A DNA stretch of 64,000 nt from Megaustenia siamemsis (lineage: Eukaryota; Mollusca; Gastropoda; Stylommatophora; Ariophantidae): NCBI GenBank assembly GCA_032433765.1, contig JAVIAB010000101.1, forward strand, positions 63,418,592-63,482,591, written 5' to 3'. The translations under genes were made by a program, and so were the position numbers. Positions 11,236 through 23,757 of the stretch are shown here, piece by piece; the stretch's first letter is position 1; each line of letters begins with the position of its first letter. The notes beneath the pieces were generated by a model. The model worked only from the letters and a program-made list of their open reading frames with translations, did no database searches and was not told the origin of the DNA.

Positions 11236-13072
11236 GTAAGTCATGTAGTATGAGAACGATTTAAATGTGAACACAAAGGTCCATCATATAAATGAATATT
11301 TTACTGTTTGTATAAAATACATAGTTATTTAATGAACATGTCCAGATGATGGAATGTCAGATCAATATATAACAAAATATAACACAATAATTGATGTAAG
11401 AGAAAGTTAATCAAATACTTTTGTGTCATAATTAATTTGCGATGATATAATAAAATCCGAAGAGTGGAAACTCTCGAAAAAAAAAAACAAGCTATCTCGT
11501 TTAGTGATATAATTGAAGAAAGATAAATACAGACACTATCAATTGTGTTTCTCAATTTCTCACATGCAAGTATCTAATGCTTCAAACGGAATGTTAATCT
11601 ACAAATACCAGTTTATTTAATTCAGCTGAATACAAAAAGATGTTAACTTATTCTTTCTTGAAACTGGGGTGCAGGAAGTATAATGAAATAGGAAACTATT
11701 GTAAGCCCGTAATATTCATGGTATATAAAATTAAATTGTTTAATTTTACAAATAAATTTTTTTTTAAAACTGTGAGACATGTCGCTGGCTCAGAATTAAC
11801 TTCTTTCCATCTGAGGATTCACGTATACTAAGTCTCTCGTCAAGGAATGCCCATGTCAGTGTTATTGCCTATAATATATGCTACTGTAGTAGTATATACT
11901 ATAGGCACTCAGTGGGTGAGATTGATCTAACAGTCACTGACGACTGAGACTAATTTATGAGCAGTTTGGTAGCAAAATCTGACTTTACAATCAAAGTCCG
12001 CACCGGTAACTGCCATGGGTAAATGGCAAACTTGACCTGACAGTCACAGTCAGCACTGCCAGCTGTCATGTGTAACAGGTAAATATGATCTGGCAGTAAA
12101 GATCGTACCGTTAAATGTTATGCATGAACAGGCAAACATGACCTGACAGTCACAGTCCTCTCCATACACTGTGATGGGTATTTGTTTAAAACGCAGATGT
12201 ATCTTCAATCAAAACCTTACATTAACATTAAGTCTATAAACGCATCGAAAAATGCTTGGACGGGCATGATGTGGGTACAGGGATGCCCCGAATATAATGG
12301 GATTGATTCCGTAAATTGAATATAAGCGAATAGAAGATGAAATACAAAGTGTAGTGAACTATGACACATGATATAATGTTATAGAATAGAAGATTAAATA
12401 CACCAAATGATGTGAAATATTAACCTTTCTTTTGGTATTAGATTTAAATCATTGAATTTTGAACATTACATTTTTGTATACTTTAAACGTTGCTATTTAA
12501 TTTGTATTAACGATTATATTGCGATTATAAAACTGCAAACATTCATCACAATGGTAATGTTCTATATGGATGTCCAATGTGTCGCCCTAAAAGTTATTAC
12601 GACGTGATCATAAACACTGGACAGTGAAGAGATAAGAATAGTATATATATAATTCTAAAGAACTAAAAGAACAGGTTGGTATGATGAAAAAATGTAAAAA
12701 GTTTACAAACATTGAGAAAGAACACGAAAGTAACCAAGTATTAAATCCAAATGCTTTCTGTACATGTAATGAAACAATTTATCAAAACTAACACGGGTGA
12801 AACATACAATATTATCAATTTAAAGTTCATTTAAACAAAGAACTAAATACTTGAATATTCTCAAATAGTGAACAACAAGAAGTTTATTTGAAAATTAATA
12901 AAAAGGAAATCATTTTACAGACATAGAATACAATTTACTGTGTATTATGAATTCAAAGTACACATATGTAGAATGATCATTTAAATGAATGAAACTTTAA
13001 TTCTGAAGAATGGTGTTAGGAAATGTTTTTTGTCAACTAATTGTGATATGTTTTGGCATTTCTCTTTATCAG

Positions 13073-13087
13073 CCTATACCTACCGAA
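13073..13087 (+). CDS. Micro-exon 3 (15 nt, PIPTE)
   Basis: CCTATACCTACCGAA lies between TTTCTCTTTATCAG and GTAAGTCATA, 1852 bases after micro-exon 2. It encodes PIPTE. The acceptor, candidate branch site and donor are intact. Confidence 0.68.
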
Positions 13088-13779
13088 GTAAGTCATATAG
13101 TAGGCGAATGATTTAAATGTGAACAAAAAGGTTCATAATATAAATGCATGTTTTAATGTTTGTATAAATGACATAGTTATTTACAGATCATGTCCAGAAG
13201 ATGAGTGGCCAGATCAATATATAACAAAATATAACAAAAAATTTGATGTGAGAGTAAGTTAAACAAATACTTTTGTGTGATAATTAATTTGCGTTCATGT
13301 TATACAATGTGAAGAATGGAAACTCAGGAAACACCAAGCGATCTCGTTTAGTGATATAATTGAAGAAAGATAAACACAGACACTATCAAATGTGTTTCTC
13401 TATTTCTCACATGCGAATATCTAATGCCTCAAGCGGGAAGTTAAGTTATTATTTCTTAAAACTGGGGTGCTGAGATTATAATGAGATAGGAAATTATTGT
13501 AAGCCCGTAATATTCATGGTATATAATAATTAAATTGCTTAATTTTACAAAGCAACTATTTTTTTTTAAATTTTGATACTATACACATGACCCTGGCTCC
13601 GTATTAACTTCTTTCCATTTGGGGATACACGTAGATTAAGTCTTTCGGCAAGGAATGCCCATGTCTGTGGTATTGCCTATCATGTGTGCTACTGTATACT
13701 TGGTGAGCTTGATATGACAGTCACTGACAGCTGAAACTAATTTATGAGCAGTTTGGTAGCAAAATCTGACTTAACAATC

Positions 13780-14625
13780 AAATTCTGCACCGTTAACTGT
13801 CATGGGTAAGCGGCAAACCTGACCTGACAGTCATAGTCAGCACCGTCAGATGTCAAGGGTAACAAGCAAACCTAACGTGACAGCAATAAATCGCACCGTT
13901 AACTGTCATACGAAACAGGCAAACCTGACCTGAAAGTCAAATATTGCACCGTTATCTGTTATGTGTAACAGGTAAACCTGATCTGACAGTTAAAGATTGC
14001 ACCGATAACTGTCATGCGTAATAAGCAAATCTGATCTGACAGTCAAAGATCGCACCGATAACTGTCATGCGTAATAGGCAAATCTGATCTGACAGTCAAA
14101 GATCGCACCGATAACTGTCATGCGTAATAGGCAAATCTGATCTGACAGTCAAAGATCGCACCGATAACTGTCATGCGTAATAGGCAAATCTGATCTGACA
14201 GTCAAAGATCGCACCGATAACTGTCATGCGTAATAGGCAAATCTGATCTGACAGTCAAAGATCGCACCGATAACTGTCATGCGTAATAGGCAAATCTGAT
14301 CTGACAGTCAAAGATCGCACCGTTAACTGTCATGCGTAATAGCCAAATCTGACCTGACAGTCAAAGATTGCATCGTTATCTGTTATGCCTAAAACGCAAA
14401 TCTGATCTGATAGTAAAGATCACACCGTTAACTGTCATGCGAAACAGTCAAACTCGATCTCAAATTCAAAGATCGCACCGTTATCTGTTATGCGTAACAG
14501 GCAAACCTGATCTGACAGTCAAAGATCACACCGATAACTGTCATGCGTAATAGGCAAATCTGATCTGACAGTCAAAGAATGCATCGTTAACTTTCAAGGG
14601 TAACAGGCAACCTGGCCGGACATCC
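13780..14625 (+). repeat. 53-bp minisatellite in an intron, about 16 copies
   Basis: The unit contains GCACCGTTAACTGTCATGCG, AACAGGCAAACCTGATCTG and ACAGTCAAAGATC; GCACCGATA recurs exactly 53 bases apart (14052, 14105 and on). Six copies around 14030-14330 are nearly identical, so they expanded recently. Other units hold only two to six copies. Copies are contiguous, with no spacers. Confidence 0.9.
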
Positions 14626-15293
14626 ACAGTCCTCTCCATACACTGTGATGAGTATTTGTTTAATACGCAGATGTACCTTCAATCAACACTTTACATTAAC
14701 ATTAAGTTTGTATACGTATCGAAAAATGTTGGGACGGGTATGAAGTGGGTATGAGGATGCCCCAACTATAATGTTATTTATTCTGTAAATTTAATATAAG
14801 CAAATAGAAGATGAAAAACACCAAATGGAGTGAACTATGACACATGCTATAATATTATAGAATAGAAGGTTAAATACACCAAATAATGTGAAATATGACC
14901 CTTTCTTTTGGTTTTAGATTTAAATCATTGAATTTTGAAAATTACATTCTTGTATACTGTAAACGTTGCTATTTAATTTGTATTAACGATTATATTGCGA
15001 TTCCAAAACTGCAAACATTCATCACAATGGTAATGTTCTATATGGATGTCCAATGTGTCGCCCTACAAGTTATTACGACGTGATCATAAATACTGGACAG
15101 TGAAGATATAAGAATAGTCTATATATGTATACAATTCTAAAGAACTAAATGAACAGGTTGGTATGACGAAAAAAAATGTAAAACGTTTACAAACAATGAG
15201 AAAGAAAACGAGAGTAACCAAGTTTTAATTCAAATGGTGATTGTACAAGTAATGAAATAATTAAGTAAAAGTTACAGGGGTGAAACATGCGTA

Positions 15294-16624
15294 GGGAGGT
15301 CAAAAAGTAATGCACATCAATTTTTTTCTCGGCTAATAATAAAGATAGGAATATGAAATGTTGCACACTTGGAATATGACATGTTCCAATTATGTGCACA
15401 AAATTGCACAGCATTCTGAAAAATATTACGCAATCTATGAACCGTTAAAATGGAGCTTGTCAACAATGTCCGTTACAAACAGCGAATTGTCATAGAATTT
15501 CTGGTTGCGGAAAAAGAAACTGTGGCAAACATTCATAAACGACTGTGTGCAGTGTACAAATGTTCTGCAGTCGATAGGAGCACAGTTAGTCGCTGGGTTC
15601 AGAGAATTAAAGCTGCAGAAAGTGTACGAGTGGAGCTGCATGATTTACCGCGTTCTGGACGTGTTGCCTCGGCTACCAGCACATACATGTTAAAACGGGC
15701 TGATGCCATTATTCGTAAGGATAGGCGTATCACTAGTCAGCAATTGGCATTGCAGCTTACAGTCAGCAAGGGAAGTGCAATCGCAATTTTTAAAACTCTC
15801 GGATATTCAAAGATTTGCACTCGATGGGTTCCTCGGTGCCTAACAAATGATCACAGAGTTCAAAGGAAAACATTATGTTCTGAATTGTTGGAGCGTTTCG
15901 GTGTTGAAGGAGAAATGTTTTTGTCAAAAATTGTTACCGGTGACGAAACGTGGGCACATTATTATGAGCCTGAAACAAAAATGCAGTCAATGGAATGGCA
16001 TCATCCACAGTCACCAAAAAGAAAAAAATTCAAAACATCTCCATCAGCCGGAAAGGTGATGATCACTGTCTTCTGGGACATTGATGGTGTGATTCTTGTT
16101 GATGTAATGACAAGAGGTGAGACAATCAACTCGACAGCTTACATCAATACACTGACAAAACTTAAAAATCGGTTCCACAGAGTTCGGCCTAATAAGCCAT
16201 CTGCAGATTTGTTGCTTCAACATGACAATGCACGCCCTCCCACAAGTCTGGTAACACGGGAAGCAATCAACAAATTTGGTTGGACTGTACTGTCCCATCC
16301 TCCTTACAGCCCTGATCTGGCTCCCTCAGATTTCCATCTGTTTGGACCACTCAAAAAATTCCTGCGTGGGACACACTTTGACAATGATGAGGGTGTGATC
16401 CGTGCAGTTAAAAAATGGCTACGCGAGCAGGACAAAACTTGGTACAAACGAGGCATTCATGACCTAGTTTCGCGTTGGCGTAAGGCAATACGCTTGGACG
16501 GAGATTATGTTGAAAAATAGGTAGTGTAAAGGGGATGTTCAGCTACAATCTGTGAAAATTTCACACATTTTGCCCGAATAGTTTCCGAGAAAAAAAAATG
16601 GTGTGCATTACTTTTTGACCTCCC
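15294..16624 (+). mobile_element. mariner transposon with intact ends and transposase
   Basis: The ends are inverted repeats: GGGAGGTCAAAAAGTAATGC at 15294 and its complement ending at 16624, at least 22 bp and nearly perfect. The left side has the expected TA; the right side reads TT, so one base of the duplication has changed. It encloses one transposase frame. It sits in the intron between micro-exon 3 and the destroyed fourth copy. Confidence 0.95.
15450..16520 (+). CDS. mariner transposase, apparently intact (356 aa)
   Basis: This cut-and-paste transposase binds the terminal repeats and inserts at TA. The N-terminal half carries two helix-turn-helix regions (VAEKETVANIHKRLCAVYKCSAVDRSTVSRWV; RITSQQLALQL). 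A linker follows with WVPRCL in place of the usual WVPHEL. The catalytic domain has TGDETW (D1), QHDNARPP (D2) and PYSPDLAPSDFHLF (D3). There are 34 residues between D2 and D3, the DD34D signature of mariner. There is no stop or frameshift, and the length is slightly above the usual 345-350 residues. The start is the first ATG after the 5' repeat. It is the only full-length, undamaged transposon protein in the window, so the copy may be young. Activity is not shown by sequence alone. Confidence 0.93.
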   Translation: MELVNNVRYKQRIVIEFLVAEKETVANIHKRLCAVYKCSAVDRSTVSRWVQRIKAAESVRVELHDLPRSGRVASATSTYMLKRADAIIRKDRRITSQQLALQLTVSKGSAIAIFKTLGYSKICTRWVPRCLTNDHRVQRKTLCSELLERFGVEGEMFLSKIVTGDETWAHYYEPETKMQSMEWHHPQSPKRKKFKTSPSAGKVMITVFWDIDGVILVDVMTRGETINSTAYINTLTKLKNRFHRVRPNKPSADLLLQHDNARPPTSLVTREAINKFGWTVLSHPPYSPDLAPSDFHLFGPLKKFLRGTHFDNDEGVIRAVKKWLREQDKTWYKRGIHDLVSRWRKAIRLDGDYVEK

Positions 16625-16900
16625 TTCAGTACAATATTATAAATTTAAAAGTTCATGGAAACAGAACTAAATACTTAGATATTCTGAAATAGTGAACAAC
16701 AAGAAGTTTATTTGAAAATTAATAAATAGGAAGCAAGCTACATACAGAGAATGCATTTATTTTGTATTTTGTATAACAAGTACACATATGTGCATAATAA
16801 TCATTTAAATGATTTAAACTTTAATAATTAAGAATGGTGTTAGGAAATGTTTATTTTTTCTCACCTAATTGTGATCTGTTTTGGCATGTATTTTTATCAG

Positions 16901-17411
16901 CCTATACCTACAATTACTATGCAATCAATTTTTGACAATGGAAACAAGTAAAAGAGCTCTTAAATGTTACGTAGAGCCAGTCTTAACATATAGATGCGAA
17001 TCATGGACAATAGGACAACAGACAAGAAAATCACTGGAGTCTGTAGAAATGTGGTTTTACAGAAGAATGTTGAAAGTACCATGGACTGCTAAGAAGAGTA
17101 ATGAAGATGTTCTGAGAGAGGTCAAAACGAAAAGAGAGCTAATTTCCAATATTAGGAAGAAACAATCATCATTTTGTGGCCATGTAATGAGAAGAGGACA
17201 GCTGGAATATATTTTAACAACTGGGAATAAAGAGGGACGAAGAGATAGAGGGAAGCAAAGAGAAAAAATAACTGACAGCTTAAGAGAATGGCTTGGCAGA
17301 AGGTCAACAACAGAAATGATAAGTAGCTGTCGAGATCGAAAGTTGTGGAGACATGATCACCTACGCCAGCAGGCCTGGTACTTGATGATGATGATGATGA
17401 TACATACCGAA
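16901..17411 (+). pseudogene. Destroyed micro-exon 4: PIPTE copy split by a LINE fragment
   Basis: The array acceptor TTTTTATCAG is followed by CCTATACCTAC (16901-16911). A 496-bp LINE fragment interrupts here, and CGAA (17408-17411) continues the exon. The donor now reads TTAAGT instead of GTAAGT. Without the insertion it would be identical to micro-exon 3. Both lesions would stop it being spliced as an exon. Confidence 0.7.
16912..17407 (+). mobile_element. LINE 3' fragment (C-terminal end of ORF2)
   Basis: The frame 16935-17400 reads LTYRCESWTIGQQTRKSLE, VEMWFYRRMLKVPWTAKKSNEDVL, CGHVMRRGQLEYIL and REWLGRRSTTEM. This is the typical tail of APE-type LINE polyproteins after the RT. It ends in (GAT)n, a common LINE 3' end. 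It is severely 5'-truncated. A related, more decayed copy lies at 43315-43690. Confidence 0.8.
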
Positions 17412-17741
17412 TTAAGTCATATAGTATGAGAATGATTTAAATGTGAGCAAAAAGGCTCGTGATATAAAAGCACAGTTTAATGTTTGTATGAATGCATAAT
17501 TATTTAAAGATCATGTCCAGGAGATTGGTGCCCAGATCAATATATAACCAAATATAACAAAACAGTTGATGTGAGAGTAAGATAAACATATAATTTTGTG
17601 TGAAAATTAATTTGCGATGATGCGATATAATCTGAAGAATGGAGACTCTCGAAAACAACAACCGAGCTCGTTCAGTGATATAATTGAAGAAAGATAAATA
17701 CAGACACTATCAATTGTGTTTCTATATCTATCCCGCATTTC

Positions 17742-20005
17742 ATTGATATCTAAGTCGGTGAAATAGACCGAATAGAATGAATGAAATGTGGGACTCACAT
17801 AGCAAAATGATAATGACAGCAGCAGAAGCAAGTGCCGGACTGAAGAAAATGGAAAAACGAATTTGGATTTCAGACACTACATACAAATACATCAAAGAAA
17901 GAAGAGAAACAAAGAGAACCATTACTAATGTAAAGCCATATCTTGGAAAGGTCCTGGCAAAAGCAACATACAAATAATTAGACAACAAAGTAAAAAGTTC
18001 AGCAAGAAGAGATACAAGAGCTTATATAGACAATTTGGGAGAGAAAGCAAAGACAGCTGCAATTACAGGAGACAGCGGAACTCTTTATACTGTACAAAAG
18101 ATGTTGGCACCTATACATCCAGTTGAACACCAATTCTAGACAAATCTGGATTAATGCTAACAGCAAGCACATACATAAAAGCCCGTTGGGGAGGAACATT
18201 TCAAAGAAATTCTTGACGGTCCACTACCCCACAGTTTAATAGATTTTGAAGCTGAAACACCAGCAGCAGAATTAGATGTAAATTTAGATGACTTCACCTT
18301 GAGCGAAATAGAAACCACCTTAAAGCGTATGGATAATAACAAGGCTGATGGAGAAGATAAGTTAACAGCTGAGATACTCAAGGCAATTGATAGCCATAAT
18401 TTAATACATCTCCAGAAAATGTTCAACATCAATTGGAAAGCAGAGAAGACGCCTCATAAATAGAAAAAAAGGAATCATTGTTAAGGTTCCAAAAAAGGAA
18501 AATCTTAGAGATTGTGACAACTGGAGGGGCGTGACACTTTTGTCAGTTGCCTCAAAGTTATTCTGCAAAATCATCCTAAATAGAATAAAAGATTCAATAA
18601 ATACAATAAAGCGTGAAGAATAGGCTGGGTTTAGAAAAGGCAGAAGCTGCTTTGACCACATTTTTATTCAATGACTTATATTGGAGGAACACATTGAAAA
18701 GCAAAAACCCTTTGTACTTAACTTCATCGACATCAAAAAAGCATTTGACAGTATTCATTGAGATTCGTTGTGGAAAATTCTGAAGCAATATGGCTTACCA
18801 TAAAAATTCATAAATAGTATTAAAGACATGTATGGTTGGTTACACATGTGCAGTTCGAACAGAGGAAGGACTGAGCGAATGTTTCCCAATAGAAACTGGG
18901 GTTAAACAAGGATGTATTTTATCGCCCTTGTTATTTGGAATTGTTATGGACTTCATAATGAAGAAATGCTGCACTGGTAATAAAGGCATCGAATGGATAC
19001 AAGGAGACCATTTGGAGGACCTCGACTTTGATTATGACATAGTTCTCATCAACAGTCAGATAAAAGCGATGCAGGAAAACACAAATAAACTAGCATAAAT
19101 AGTCAGCACAATTGGGCTTGAGATCAATCATGAAAAGACTAAAGTCATGAAAAGCGTAATTCCAACAGACAACAAAATATACATGGAAAACAAACCAGTG
19201 GAAGAGATCGATCACTGTATCTATCTTGTAAGTCACATTGATCGAGAAGGGGATACAAGCAAATAAATTAGAATTAGAATAGCTAAAGCAGCAATTGAGT
19301 TATTGAGTTATTTGCGGGTCATCATCATTGCACTCCGAACATGTCCATAGGTGCTCAGATCCCCTCCTCAGCAATTCCCTCAGTGTCCAGCCACTGACGA
19401 CTCCAGTTCTATGTTGGTTGATAAGTCTTCTTACACTTAAAGCAGCAATGTCTTTCAGAAACCTTGAAAAGGTGTGGAAATCAAAACTCATCAGCACAAA
19501 CTTAGACTATTCAAATCAAATGTACTATCAACCCTTACGTATGCGTGTGAAAGCTGGAAAACAACTAGAGATATAGAAACACAATTGAACGCATTCGAAA
19601 ATAAATGTCTAAGGAAAATACTTGGTATAGCGTGGAACGAATTCAAAACAAACGAGGAAATTATAGAAATCGCTAAACCACTAATATCTTCTATAATAAA
19701 CAAAAGACGATGGCCATATGTTGGACATTTGATGAGAAGTGATAATAACCGAATAGCAAAGCAAGCCCTCATGTGGGAAACAACAGGTAAGAGCAAAATA
19801 GGAAGACCTAGAGAGACAATGAGAAGAACATTGATGTCAAAAGTAAGAGCAACAGGAATCGGCACAGAATAGAGACAAATGGAGAGATTTGATAAACCAT
19901 ATTTAAAAGAATTGAAAACTGCTAGAATACAAATTGAGATAAGAGAGGGAGTATCTTGGTCTACGCCCTATGGGCCGGAAACGGCTCGAAAGATCAATTG
20001 ACAGA
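17742..20005 (+). mobile_element. LINE fragment with decayed reverse transcriptase
   Basis: Broken plus-strand frames show a LINE RT. FIDIKKAFDSIH (near 18725) is RT motif A, ETGVKQGCILSPLLF (near 18892) is motif B, and LEDLDFDYDIVLIN (near 19015) stands where (F/Y)xDD should be, so the catalytic Asp pair is lost. The C-terminal tail follows at 19474-19872 (LTYACESWKTTRDIE, KCLRKILGIAW, GHLMRSDNNRIAKQAL, RPRETMRRTL). Stops occur throughout. A different repeat is nested at 19306-19442. The clade is unresolved. Confidence 0.8.
19306..19442 (-). repeat. Nested retroelement 3' fragment
   Basis: Reverse-complement sequence from AAGACTTATCAACCAACATAG to the CACCTATGGACATGTTCGGAG end matches a plus-strand fragment at about 57715-57825. 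It interrupts the C-terminal part of the surrounding LINE, so it is the younger insertion. Its family is not identified. Confidence 0.65.
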
Positions 20006-21484
20006 TATATTTTTTCACATGCGAGTATCTAATGCCTCAAACGGGATGTTAATCTACAAAAACAAGTTTTTTATTTGAGCTAAATTCAGCAAATGTTAAC
20101 TTATTCTTTTGTCAAACTTGGGTGCTAAAAGTATAATGAAATAGGCAACTATTGTAAGCACCTAATATTCATGGTAAATAATTAAATTGCGTAATTTAAC
20201 AAATACATTCTTTTTTTTTTTAAACTTTGAGACTATACACATGTTCCTGGCTCCGAATTAAGTTCTTTCCGTCTGGAGATTCACGTATACTAAGTCTCTC
20301 GGTAAGGAATGCCCATGTCAGTTTAATTGCCTATGATATATGCTACTGTATACTGGGTGAAATTGATCTGTCAGTCACTGTCAGTTTGGTAGCAAAATCT
20401 GACTTAACAATCATAGTCCGCACCGTTAACTGTCATGGGTAAGCGGCAAACCTGACCTGACAGTCACAATCAACACCGTCAGATGTCATGGGTAACTAGT
20501 AAACCTAGCGTGACAGCAAAAAATGGCACCGTTAACTGCCATGCGAAACAGGCAAACCTGATCTGATAGTCAAAGTTTGCACCGTTATCTGTTATGCATA
20601 ACAGGCAAACCTTTAATGACAGTCACAGTTCTGTCCGTATACTGTGATGGGAATTTGTTTAATACGCAGATGTATCTTCAATCAAAACCATACTGTAACA
20701 ATCAGTCTGTACATGCATGGAAACATGTTGGGACTGGCGATAAAGTGCGTATGTTGATGCCCCGACTGTAATGAGACTGATTCTGTAAATTGAATATAAG
20801 CGAAAAGAAAATAAAATACACCAAAGGATATGATCTATGACCCTTGCTTCTGGTTTAAGATTTCACTAATTAAATTTTGAACATTACATTCTTGTACACT
20901 TTAATAGTTGTTATTGAATGTGTATTAATGAATATATTCCGATTCTCAAACCGCAAACCGCCTCCACAATGGTAATGTTTTATCTGGAACCCGAATGTGT
21001 CGCCCTCAACGTTGTTACCACGTGTCATGAACAGGGGCAGTTAATATATAAGAATAGACTATATATATCATTCTGAAGAACTAAAAGAACATGCTTTGAC
21101 GAAACATTGCAAAACGTTTACATAGAATGAGAAAGCAAACGAGAGTAATCAAGTAATAGATAAAATGGTGGTTGTACAAGTAATGAAATAATTTAGCAAA
21201 ACTAACTGGGGTAAGCATACATTATTATAAATGATACATTCATGGAAACAAAAAAACTAAATGCCTGGAGATTCTCAAATAGTGAACAACAAGAATTTTA
21301 TTTTGAAAATTAATTAATAGGAAGCAAGCTACAGACAGGGAATGCATTTACTTTGCATGTAGTATGGAAAGTACAAGTGTGTAGAATAATAATTTGAATG
21401 ACTTACAGTTTTATGCTGAAAAGCGGTGTTAGAAGATGTTTTTTTCTCAACTAATTGTGATATTTTATTGGCTTTATTTTATAG

Positions 21485-21499
21485 GTTACATCTGATGAA
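21485..21499 (+). CDS. Micro-exon 5 (15 nt, VTSDE)
   Basis: GTTACATCTGATGAA lies between GGCTTTATTTTATAG and GTAAGTCATG, with CTCAACTAATTGTGAT upstream. It encodes VTSDE. It differs from micro-exon 6 at only two bases, so these two units are probably the most recent duplication pair. Confidence 0.68.
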
Positions 21500-22857
21500 G
21501 TAAGTCATGTATTATAAGAATGATTTAAATGTGAACAAAAAAGTATATCATATAAATGCATGGTTTTTAATGTTTATATAAAATACATAGTTATGTAATG
21601 ATAATGTGCAGATGATGGTATGTCAGATCAATTTATAACAAAATATAACAAAACCTTTGATACGAAAGGAAGTAAAGCAAATACTTTACTGTGATAATTA
21701 ATCTGCGATGATGTGATAAAATCTGAAGAATGGAAACTCTCGAAAACACAAAACGATTTCGTTTAGTGATATAATTGAAGACAGATACATACAGACACTA
21801 TCAATTGTGTTTCATTATTATTCATATGCGAGTATCTAATGCATCAAACGGGATGTTAATCTACAAATACAAGTTTTTGAATTGGGCTGAATAAAAAAAA
21901 TGTTAACTTATTCTTGCTTAAAACTGGGGTGCTGAAAGTATAATGAGATAGGAAACTATTGTTGGTCCGTATTATTCATGGTTATAACTAAATTGATGAA
22001 TCTTACAAAGCAATTATTTTTTTATTTAACTGTGAGACTATATACATAACTTAATAATCAAAGTCCGCACCGGTAACTGTCACGGATAAACGGCAAACCT
22101 GACATGAAAGTCACAGTCAGCACCGTCAGCTGTCATGTGTAACAAGTAAACCTAGCGTGACAGTAAAAGTTTGCACCTTCAACTATTATGCACAACAGGC
22201 AAACCTGATCTAACTGTATAAAGATCGCACCGTTAACTGTCCTGCGAAACAGGCAAACTTGATCTGACTGTCAAAATTCGCACCGTTAACAGTCATGGGT
22301 AACGGGCAAACCTAACGTGATGGTAATGTAATACAATGGTAATGTTATATCTGGATGGCCAATGAGACGCCCTCAAAGTTGTTACCACGTGATCATAAAC
22401 ACAGGACAATGAAGATATAAGAATAGACTACATATATCATTCGTAAGAACTAAAAGAACATGTTGCTTTGACGAAAAAATGTTAAACGTTTGTATAGAAT
22501 GAAAAAAAAAAACAGAGTAATCAAGCAATGGATTAAAATGATGATTGTACAAGTAATGAAATAATTTAGCAAAACTAACTGGAATAAACATACATTATTA
22601 TAAATTGTGAGCTCGTGGAAACGAAGAACTAAATTCTTGGAACAACTCAAATAGTGAACAGCAATAATTTTCTTTTAAAATTAATCATTAGGAAGCAAGG
22701 TATAGACATAGAATGCATTTTCTTCGTATGTTGTATGGCAAGTACTAGTGTATAGAATGCTAATTTGAATGACTTAACATTTAATGCTGAAGAACGGTGT
22801 TAGGAAATATTTTTTTTCTCCACTAATTGTGAATTTTTTTTGGCTTTATTTTTTTAG

Positions 22858-22872
22858 ATTACATCTGTTGAA
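22858..22872 (+). CDS. Micro-exon 6 (15 nt, ITSVE)
   Basis: ATTACATCTGTTGAA lies between TTTATTTTTTTAG and GTAAGTCATG. It encodes ITSVE. The unit is short (1373 bases from micro-exon 5) because about 400-450 bases of the usual intron are missing near 22050. Confidence 0.68.
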
Positions 22873-22945
22873 GTAAGTCATGTATTATAAGAATGATTTA
22901 AATGTGAACAAAAAGTTTTATCATATAATGCATGTTTTAATGTTT

Positions 22946-23757
22946 GTTTAGTAAGTCAATGTATTATAAGAATAGATGGTTAGTGAATGTACTACGACAC
23001 GAAAAAGCCTTTTACCGGATCAAAGTATAATGCATGTGCTGAAGGTCTGTAATGATACTTTATACTTACATAATACACATTTTTTTTATATTTGATGCCC
23101 CTCAACGATAGACATTGAGTAGGGGAGAAAATATGACGACCATGTGCTCAGAGAAAGAGGAACAATACTGGTGACGAGATGGATTACAGTTTATCCAACC
23201 GATAGCATTTGTTGACCTCTTAGAAACTGCTGTGTCTATATGTTCAGAATTGGAGTCAACAACGATGGCTTAACATCATCAAGCGCTATACATTTGTAAA
23301 AAAATATGACGATCATCATTTTCAAGAGGACGTGAGATTCCGGTATATGGTGGATGGGCGGCTGGAACAATTTAAGGTTATACATGAAAAGTGTTCTTTG
23401 TTGCAGTTTCCTCATATTCTAAGTCCGGCTTGTTGTTAGAGCTATAGAGTCAAGTGCTCTGTGCACACCGTGAGTTGTGTGTCTCATCCGTTTCATCATG
23501 TTTCGATATTCCAATTGTTTACGATGAATGATGATATCGTATAACATGGAATAGTTGGCTGTGTTCACTTTATGCGCGTTTCGCCTTATGTCTTTTGGCG
23601 TGTGCTGAGACTGCTATGATGAGGACTACAGCTAACTTTCTGTGGGAGATGAGATAGTAATTCGGTTGAATCCACTGGCACGTGCGGTTGAGCAATTATG
23701 GATTTTAATTCGTTTGCAGATATATCGGGACCTTCCATAACAAATAACCAAACAACA
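22946..23757. repeat. Unclassified dispersed repeat inserted in the array
   Basis: The normal unit sequence breaks off after TTTAATGTTTGTTTA and resumes near ATTATTTAATGATAATG. The right part (about 23540-23755) matches, inverted and at roughly 85% by eye, the sequence at 50430-50650; shared blocks include CTTTTGGCGTGTGCTGAGAC and GGTTGAGCAATTATGGATT. The end near GGAACCTTCCATAAC-like sequence is shared by both. No coding content, clear terminal repeats or family could be assigned. Confidence 0.55.

Noticed and set aside
13780..14625. CRISPR array
   Set aside because: Repeats are contiguous 53-bp units with no unique spacers, in a clearly eukaryotic context.
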